Shown here piece by piece: positions 51,811-57,364 of a DNA stretch of 57,364 nucleotides; position 1 is the first letter of the stretch, and each line of letters opens with the position of its first letter. Source of the DNA: Mesorhizobium amorphae (lineage in GTDB: Bacteria > Pseudomonadota > Alphaproteobacteria > Rhizobiales > Rhizobiaceae); assembly GCA_003240775.1 (NCBI GenBank), contig QFNI01000023.1, forward strand, positions 1 through 57,364. The letters are read 5' to 3'. The translations under genes and the position numbers were made by a program. Below the pieces are notes generated by a model, which saw nothing but the letters and a program-made list of their open reading frames with translations, was not told where the DNA came from and did not search any database.

Positions 51811-53745
51811 TTGACGAGGCCCAAGCAGCCGGTGACTTCACCCCCGCAAACGCCGCTTCTCGACCAGGTCCGCATCCCTGCGGACCTCAAGAAGATCCCC
51901 GAAGACCAGCTTCCCCAGCTCGCCACCGAGCTGCGCGCGGAGATGGTGGATGCCGTTTCACGCACGGGCGGGCATCTCGGCGCGGGGCTGGGCGTGGTCG
52001 AGTTGACGGTCGCGCTGCACTACGTCTTCGACACGCCCGCTGATCGCGTGATCTGGGATGTCGGCCACCAGGCCTATCCCCACAAGATCCTGACCGGGCG
52101 CCGAGACCGCATCCGCACGCTCCGCCAGGAGAACGGCCTGTCGGGCTTCACCAAGCGCGCGGAAAGCCCGTACGATCCCTTTGGCGCGGCGCACTCCTCG
52201 ACCTCGATCTCGGCCGGCCTCGGCATGGCCGTGGCGCGCGATCTGGAGGGCGGGCACAACAACGTCATCGCGGTGATCGGCGACGGCGCGATGTCGGCCG
52301 GCATGGCGTTCGAGGCCATGAACAATGCGGGCGCGTTGGATGCCCGCCTGATCGTGATCCTGAACGACAACGACATGTCGATCGCCCCGCCCACGGGCGC
52401 CATGAGCGCCTATCTCGCGCGCATGGGCTCGGGCCGCGCCGCACAAGGGCTGCGCGACATCGGCAAGCGGCTGACCGCTTATCTCGGCAAGCGCGCCGAC
52501 CGCGCCATCACGCGCGCCGTGGAACACGCGCGCGGCTACATGACGGGCGGCACGCTGTTCGAGGAACTCGGCTTCTTCCACATCGGCCCGATCGACGGGC
52601 ACAATCTCGAGCACCTGATCCCCGTGCTCAAGAACGTCCGCGACAACGGCACGGGGCCGGTGCTGATCCATGTGGTGACGCAGAAGGGCAAGGGCTACGC
52701 GCCCGCCGAAGCCGCTTCCGACAAGTATCACGGCGTGAACCGCTTCGACGTGATCACCGGCGCCCAGGCGTCCGCGCCCGCGAACGCGCCGAGCTACACC
52801 CGCGTCTTCGCCGAAAGCCTGGTCAAGGAAGCGGAGGCCGACGACCGCATCGTGGCCATCACCGCGGCCATGCCGTCGGGCACCGGGCTCGACCTCTTCG
52901 GTCAGGCCTTTCCCAAGCGCACCTTCGATGTCGGCATCGCCGAGCAGCACGCGGTGACGTTCGCCGCCGGCCTCGCGACCGAGGGCTACAAGCCCTTCTG
53001 CGCCATCTATTCCACCTTCCTCCAGCGCGCTTACGACCAGCTCGTCCACGATGTGGCGATCCAGAAGCTGCCCGTGCGCTTCGCCATCGACCGCGCAGGC
53101 TTCGTGGGCGCCGACGGGCCGACCCATTGCGGCGCGTTCGACACCGCCTATCTCTGCTGCCTGCCCGACATGGTTGTCATGGCGCCCGCCGACGAGGCCG
53201 AATTGCGCCACATGGTGCGCACTGCGGCAAGCTATGACGACGGCCCCATCGCCTTCCGCTACCCGCGCGGCAACGGCGTGGGCGTGGACCTGCCCGAGCG
53301 CGGCGAAGTGCTGGAGATCGGGAAAGGCCGCGTCCTTCGCGAGGGCTCGAAGGTGGCTCTCCTGTCCTTCGGCACGCGGCTGGCCGACTGCATGCAGGCG
53401 GCCGAGGAATTGGCGGCGGCGGGCCTTTCCACCACGGTGGCCGACGCCCGCTTCGCCAAGCCGCTGGACGAGGCGCTGATCGCACGCCTCGCGCGCGACC
53501 ACGAGGTGCTCGTCACCGTAGAGGAAGGCTCGACCGGCGGTTTCGGCGCGCAGGTGCTGCATTTCCTCGCAGGTGCCGGCCTGCTCGACCGCGGCCTTCG
53601 CATCCGCACGCTGGTGCTGCCCGACAGCTTCGTGGACCAGGCCAAGCCGGAAAAGATGCTCGCGGATGCCGGGCTGGATGCTGCCGGCATCGTGCGCACC
53701 GTGCATGCGGCACTCGGTTCCGCAGCGCACGCCAAGCTCGCCTGA
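51811..53745 (+). CDS. dxs: 1-deoxy-D-xylulose-5-phosphate synthase
   Basis: A 644-residue thiamine-diphosphate enzyme that starts the MEP isoprenoid pathway. Seen: GHLGAGLGVVELTVALHYVFDTP, the TPP motif GDGAMSAGMAFEAMNNAG, LNDNDMSI, the transketolase-type DVGIAEQHAVTFAAGLA and DRAGFVGADGPTHCG. The start is TTG 51811; GTG 51832 is an alternative that trims seven residues, and neither has a strong ribosome site. Upstream of tlyA by 7 bp. Confidence 0.96.
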   Translation: MTRPKQPVTSPPQTPLLDQVRIPADLKKIPEDQLPQLATELRAEMVDAVSRTGGHLGAGLGVVELTVALHYVFDTPADRVIWDVGHQAYPHKILTGRRDRIRTLRQENGLSGFTKRAESPYDPFGAAHSSTSISAGLGMAVARDLEGGHNNVIAVIGDGAMSAGMAFEAMNNAGALDARLIVILNDNDMSIAPPTGAMSAYLARMGSGRAAQGLRDIGKRLTAYLGKRADRAITRAVEHARGYMTGGTLFEELGFFHIGPIDGHNLEHLIPVLKNVRDNGTGPVLIHVVTQKGKGYAPAEAASDKYHGVNRFDVITGAQASAPANAPSYTRVFAESLVKEAEADDRIVAITAAMPSGTGLDLFGQAFPKRTFDVGIAEQHAVTFAAGLATEGYKPFCAIYSTFLQRAYDQLVHDVAIQKLPVRFAIDRAGFVGADGPTHCGAFDTAYLCCLPDMVVMAPADEAELRHMVRTAASYDDGPIAFRYPRGNGVGVDLPERGEVLEIGKGRVLREGSKVALLSFGTRLADCMQAAEELAAAGLSTTVADARFAKPLDEALIARLARDHEVLVTVEEGSTGGFGAQVLHFLAGAGLLDRGLRIRTLVLPDSFVDQAKPEKMLADAGLDAAGIVRTVHAALGSAAHAKLA

Positions 53746-53752
53746 TCGCTCC

Positions 53753-54487
53753 ATGCGGCTCGACGAGGCGCTCGTTCGCCGCGGGCTCGCGCCCTCCCGC
53801 TCCCGTGCGCGAGACGCCATCCTGCGCGGCACCGTTCGCTTGGGTGCTGCGGTCTGCCGCAAGCCCGCGGCCCATGTGGGCGAGGGGGACGCGCTTGAGG
53901 TGGATGACCCCGCGGGCGCCTATGTTTCCCGCGCCGCCCTCAAGCTCATCGCGGGTCTCGACGCGTTCGGTCTCGATCCCGCGGGCGCCCGCGCGCTCGA
54001 CATCGGCGCCTCCACCGGCGGCTTCACGCAGGTTCTCCTGGAGCGCGGCGCAGCAAGCGTGACGGCGGTCGATGTCGGGCACGGCCAGATGGCCGGGGCT
54101 TTGCTGGCGGATCCGCGCGTCACCCTGCATGAAGGCCTGAACGCCCGCGATGTGACGCTTGCGCATTGCGGCGGCGAGCGGCCGGAATTTCTGGTCTGCG
54201 ACGTGAGCTTCATCTCGCTCAGCTTGGCGCTGCCCCCGGCACTCGAGATCGCCGCGCCTCAGGCTGCCGCCGTGCTGCTCGTCAAGCCGCAATTCGAGGT
54301 GGGCCGCGAGGGCATCGGCAAAGGCGGTCTCCTGCGCGACGCGCAAGACGGCCCGCGCACCGCCGAGCGCCTGGCGGCCTGGCTCGACGCCCGGCCCGGC
54401 TGGCGCTCGCTCGGGCTGCATCCCTCGCCCGTCGAGGGCGGCGACGGCAACCGCGAATGGCTGCTCGGCGGAAGGAAAGACCGATGA
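53753..54487 (+). CDS. tlyA: TlyA-family rRNA 2'-O-methyltransferase/hemolysin
   Basis: A 244-residue protein: S4 RNA-binding domain at about 1-60 (MRLDEALVRRGLAPSRSRA) and an FtsJ-like methyltransferase with SAM motif DIGASTGGFTQVLLERGA, DVSFISLSL and VKPQFEVGREGIGKGG. TlyA methylates ribose in 16S/23S rRNA; the hemolysin name is historical. ATG 53753; the stop overlaps the next start as ATGA. Confidence 0.92.
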   Translation: MRLDEALVRRGLAPSRSRARDAILRGTVRLGAAVCRKPAAHVGEGDALEVDDPAGAYVSRAALKLIAGLDAFGLDPAGARALDIGASTGGFTQVLLERGAASVTAVDVGHGQMAGALLADPRVTLHEGLNARDVTLAHCGGERPEFLVCDVSFISLSLALPPALEIAAPQAAAVLLVKPQFEVGREGIGKGGLLRDAQDGPRTAERLAAWLDARPGWRSLGLHPSPVEGGDGNREWLLGGRKDR

Positions 54488-55725
54488 GCGAACTCCTGCG
54501 CATCGCGCGTCTCGGCTCGGGCGGCGACGGGGTGGCCGACCGCGCCGGCTCACCCGTCTTCGTGCCTTTTGCCCTGCCGGGTGAACTCGTTGAAGTGGAA
54601 GGTGAAGGGGAGGGGGCTCGGCTTCTTTCCGTGCGCGAGGCATCGGCCGAACGCATCGAACCCGTCTGCCGCCACTTCGGGGATTGCGGCAGCTGCTCGC
54701 TGCAACACCTTGAGGAACAAGGCTATCGCGCCTGGAAGCGCGAGCGCGTGGTGGCGGCGCTTGCCTCCGCCGGCATTGAGGCGGACGTGGCGCCGCTCGT
54801 GCCCTGCGCGCCCCGCTCGCGCCGCCGCGTGGCCTTCACCGCGCGGCTGGTGGAAAAGGGCGCGCTGCTCGGCTTCAACCGCGTGCGGTCCCACGCCATC
54901 GTGGATCTGGGCGAGAACTGGATCGCGCTGCCGCAGATCGTCGACGCCATGCCCGCGCTGCGCACGCTGGTGGAGCGCATCGCCAAGACGCGCGACAGCT
55001 TCCGCCTTTCCGTCACCGCCACCGCTTCCGGGCTCGATGTCGCGGCCGAAGGGTCGGGCAAGCTCGACGATCGCGCCCGCCGGGTGGCAGCCGATCATGC
55101 GGTGTCAATCGGGCTCGCGCGGCTGACGGTCGACGGCGAGATCGTGCTCGAACCGCGCAAGCCCGTGGTCATGATGGGCAAGGCCGCCGTTCACTTGGCA
55201 CCTGGCGGTTTCCTGCAGGCGGTGGCCGAGACGGAAGACGCGATGGCCGCTCTCGTCACGGCCCACTTCGCCAAGGCCCGCCACGTGGCCGACCTCTTCG
55301 CGGGTGCTGGCGCCTTCACCTTCCGCCTAGCCGAAACCGCGCGCGTACACGCGGTCGAATCCGACGCGCAGGCCATCGCGGTGCTCGACCGCGCCGCGCG
55401 CTCCACCCCCGGCCTCAAGCCCATCACGCCCGAGCGCCGCGACCTCTTCCGCCGCCCGCTGACGGCCAAGGAGCTGTCGGCCTTCGACGCCGTGGTCTTC
55501 GACCCCCCGCGTGCGGGCGCAGAAGCCCAGGCTCGCGAAATCGCAAAATCCCCCGTCCCGCGCGTTGCCGCCGTGTCCTGCAACCCCGCCACACTCGCGC
55601 GCGACCTCAAGCTCCTCATCACCGCTGGCTATCGCCTCACGAGCGTAACCCCGCTCGACCAGTTCCTGTGGTCGAGCCATGTGGAGGCGGTGGCGCTGTT
55701 GGAAAAGCCCAAAACCCGGCGCTAG
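54484..55725 (+). CDS. 23S rRNA (uracil-5)-methyltransferase, RlmD/RumA-like
   Basis: A 413-residue TRAM-type enzyme: an N-terminal TRAM beta domain (about 1-50), cluster cysteines Cys62, Cys68 and Cys71 (CRHFGDCGSC) with Cys108 a possible fourth ligand, SAM motif VADLFAGAGAFTFRLA, DPPRAGA and the catalytic nucleophile in AVSCNPATLARDL. RlmD methylates U1939 of 23S rRNA; alphaproteobacterial members are shorter and target assignment is uncertain. Convergent with tldD; their stops are 45 bp apart. Confidence 0.88.
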   Translation: MSELLRIARLGSGGDGVADRAGSPVFVPFALPGELVEVEGEGEGARLLSVREASAERIEPVCRHFGDCGSCSLQHLEEQGYRAWKRERVVAALASAGIEADVAPLVPCAPRSRRRVAFTARLVEKGALLGFNRVRSHAIVDLGENWIALPQIVDAMPALRTLVERIAKTRDSFRLSVTATASGLDVAAEGSGKLDDRARRVAADHAVSIGLARLTVDGEIVLEPRKPVVMMGKAAVHLAPGGFLQAVAETEDAMAALVTAHFAKARHVADLFAGAGAFTFRLAETARVHAVESDAQAIAVLDRAARSTPGLKPITPERRDLFRRPLTAKELSAFDAVVFDPPRAGAEAQAREIAKSPVPRVAAVSCNPATLARDLKLLITAGYRLTSVTPLDQFLWSSHVEAVALLEKPKTRR

Positions 55726-55770
55726 AGGAACAGCACGGCGACCACGACCAGATAAACGAGCGTCATCGCC

Positions 55771-57186
55771 TCATACCCGCGTGCCGCCGACCGTGATGCC
55801 ATCCATCCGCAGATGCGGCTGGCCGACGCCCACCGGCACGCCCTGGCCAGCCTTGCCGCACATGCCGATGCCGGTGTCGAGCTTGGGGTCGTTGCCGATC
55901 ATGGAAACGCGGTGCATCGCGTCGGGGCCGTTGCCGATCAGCATGGCGCCCTTGATGGGCTGGGTGACCACGCCATCCTCGATCATGTAGGCTTCGGTGC
56001 AACCGAACACGAACTTGCCCGACGTGATGTCGACTTGGCCGCCGCCGAAGGACACGGCGTAGATGCCGTGCTTGACGGAGGCGATGATCTCTTCGGGCGT
56101 TTTGTCGCCGCCGGTCATGAAGGTGTTGGTCATGCGCGGCATGGGCTGATGGGCGTAGGATTCGCGGCGGCCGTTGCCGGTCGCGGCGACGCCCATCAGG
56201 CGCGCATTCTGGCGGTCCTGCATGTAGCCGACGAGCCTGCCGTCCTCGATCAGGACGTTGCGGGCGGAAGGGGTGCCTTCGTCGTCGATCGTGAGCGAGC
56301 CGCGGCGTTCGCCGATGGTGCCGTCGTCGACAACGGTGACGCCTTTGCTCGCCACCTGCTGGCCCATCAGGCCGGCGAAGGCCGACGTCTTCTTGCGGTT
56401 GAAGTCGCCTTCCAGCCCGTGGCCGACGGCTTCGTGCAGCATCACGCCGGGCCAGCCCGACGAAAGCACGATGTCGAAGGTGCCGGCAGGGGCGGGCACG
56501 GCTTCCAAGTTGACGAGCGCCTGGCGCAGCGCCTCGCGTGCCGCGTCCTGCCAGGCCTCGGTCGCGACGAATTCGCCGAAGCCCTTGCGGCCGCCCATGC
56601 CATAGGAGCCGGTTTCCTGGCGGTCGCCGTCACCGACGACAACCGAGACGTTCAGCCGAACCAGCGGGCGGATGTCGGAAACGCTCTGGCCGTCGCCGCG
56701 GATGATTTCCACCTGCTGCCAGGAGGCAGCGAGCGAGGCGGTGACTTGGCGGACGCGGGGGTCTCGGGCCCGGACCCAGGCGTCGATCTCGGTCAAAAGC
56801 TCGGCCTTGGCCGCGAAGGAGGGCTCGCCGATCGGGTTCTCGTCGCCATAGAGGTGGCGGTTGGTGCGGGCGGGAGCATCAGACAGCGTGCCGGAATAGC
56901 CGGCTTTCACGGCGGACAAGGCACCCGATGCGCGCAGCAGGGCCGCTTCGGACAATTCGCTCGAATGAGCATAGCCCGCCGCCTCACCAGCAACCGCGCG
57001 CAGGCCAAAACCCTGGTCGGTGGAGAAGTTCGCGGTCTTGAGTCGGCCGTTGTCGAACATCAGCGCTTCGGATTCGCTGTATTCGAGATAGAGCTCGCCG
57101 TCGTCCGCGCCCTTCACCGTGTCGGCCACGATGGCGCGCACGGCGTCCGCGGAAATGTCGAACTGGTCGAGAAGCTTCGTGGTCAT
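55771..57186 (-). CDS. tldD: Metalloprotease TldD
   Basis: A 471-residue subunit of the TldD/TldE protease that degrades unfolded peptides and matures some modified peptides and microcins. The zinc motif HExxxH is present at 251-256 (MLHEAVGHGLEGDF), with a following Cys in KFVFGCTEAYMIEDG. The C-terminal half shows GYMQDRQNARLMG and PMPRMTNTF. ATG 57186 is chosen as the usual MTTKLLDQF-like start; the frame runs 31 codons further without similarity. The tldE partner is not in the window. Confidence 0.94.
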   Translation of the reverse strand: MTTKLLDQFDISADAVRAIVADTVKGADDGELYLEYSESEALMFDNGRLKTANFSTDQGFGLRAVAGEAAGYAHSSELSEAALLRASGALSAVKAGYSGTLSDAPARTNRHLYGDENPIGEPSFAAKAELLTEIDAWVRARDPRVRQVTASLAASWQQVEIIRGDGQSVSDIRPLVRLNVSVVVGDGDRQETGSYGMGGRKGFGEFVATEAWQDAAREALRQALVNLEAVPAPAGTFDIVLSSGWPGVMLHEAVGHGLEGDFNRKKTSAFAGLMGQQVASKGVTVVDDGTIGERRGSLTIDDEGTPSARNVLIEDGRLVGYMQDRQNARLMGVAATGNGRRESYAHQPMPRMTNTFMTGGDKTPEEIIASVKHGIYAVSFGGGQVDITSGKFVFGCTEAYMIEDGVVTQPIKGAMLIGNGPDAMHRVSMIGNDPKLDTGIGMCGKAGQGVPVGVGQPHLRMDGITVGGTRV

Positions 57187-57327
57187 GCCGGGCCTATCTG
57201 GGAAAGCGTGTCGGGCCGGATGTAAGGAGGCGGAGGGTTTCCGGCAATGATGGGGTAAACGCGCGGGGCTCGTTGCCACGTCAGGCTATCGTGCGGTGAG
57301 CGTTGGGAGCCGTTGCCTCTCTCGCCT

Positions 57328-57364
57328 ACGTCACGGCATGGATTCTCGGGTCGAGCCCGAGAAT
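57328..57364 (+). repeat. Dispersed repeat family 1, copy C (cut by window end)
   Basis: ACGTCACGGCATGGATTCTC then GGGTCGAGCCCGAGAAT, closely matching copies at 751 and 886 and extending past the window. Its core TTCTCGGGTCGAGCCCGAGAA is a near-perfect palindrome, stronger than in the other copies. It lies upstream of tldD. Confidence 0.8.

Overview
The window is GC-rich (about two thirds G+C by eye, not computed) bacterial chromosome, densely packed with housekeeping genes and with GTG/TTG starts common. Several features point to an alphaproteobacterium of the Hyphomicrobiales (Rhizobiales). These are an F0 ATP synthase cluster separate from F1 with two b-type subunits (atpI-atpB-atpE-atpF'-atpF), a BacA/SbmA-type transporter, a DUF6101 protein beside ubiA, the order fabI / phosphoglycerate-mutase-like / aroC / ribB / histone-deacetylase-like / xseB / dxs / tlyA, and the pairing of an RsmB-type methyltransferase with guaA. 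I cannot name the genus.

Layout. 1-690: end of an rRNA methyltransferase. 691-1590: a 900 bp non-coding stretch with an inverted pair of dispersed repeats, an AT-rich patch and a cluster of DnaA-box-like sites (possible origin or DnaA-binding locus). 1591-4770: tspO-like, thioesterase, MTA/SAH nucleosidase, guaA. 4926-12925: membrane PQQ glucose-type dehydrogenase, serine hydrolase, MFS exporter with an operator-like palindrome, nucleotide-sugar dehydrogenase, BacA/SbmA. 13104-16626: YfgM-like protein, der, SleB-type cell wall hydrolase. 16733-19446: F0 ATP synthase operon with promoter and a clear intrinsic terminator. 19458-26553: ester-cyclase-like protein, rnhB, radical SAM protein, small glycosyltransferase-like protein, then a leftward run with moaB, ispE, S49 peptidase, N6-methyltransferase and DUF2007. 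26740-29998: polyprenyl diphosphate synthase and a TPR-LysM envelope protein. 30090-32466: MerR/carboxymuconolactone-decarboxylase pair with a textbook MerR promoter, and a soluble PQQ sugar dehydrogenase. 32659-38676: glyQ and glyS separated by three envelope genes, then tsaC. 38852-45221: DUF6101, ubiA, purD, acyl-CoA dehydrogenase, crotonase, pdxH. 45247-55725: lipoprotein, dnaJ-like, fabI, phosphatase, aroC, ribB, hdac, xseB, dxs, tlyA, rRNA m5U methyltransferase. 55771-57186: tldD.

The content is mostly core metabolism: purines (guaA, purD), isoprenoids and quinones (ispE, dxs, ispB, ubiA), riboflavin, PLP, chorismate, fatty acids, tRNA/rRNA modification and envelope. The less ordinary material is between genes. 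At least three families of dispersed palindromic repeats occur, one of them as head-to-head pairs at three loci. There is also the DnaA-box cluster, two operator-like palindromes without a cognate regulator nearby, and an envelope gene insertion carrying seven-residue tandem repeats between glyQ and glyS. I found no CRISPR array, tRNA, rRNA, insertion sequence, prophage or defence island, and no convincing wholly new system.
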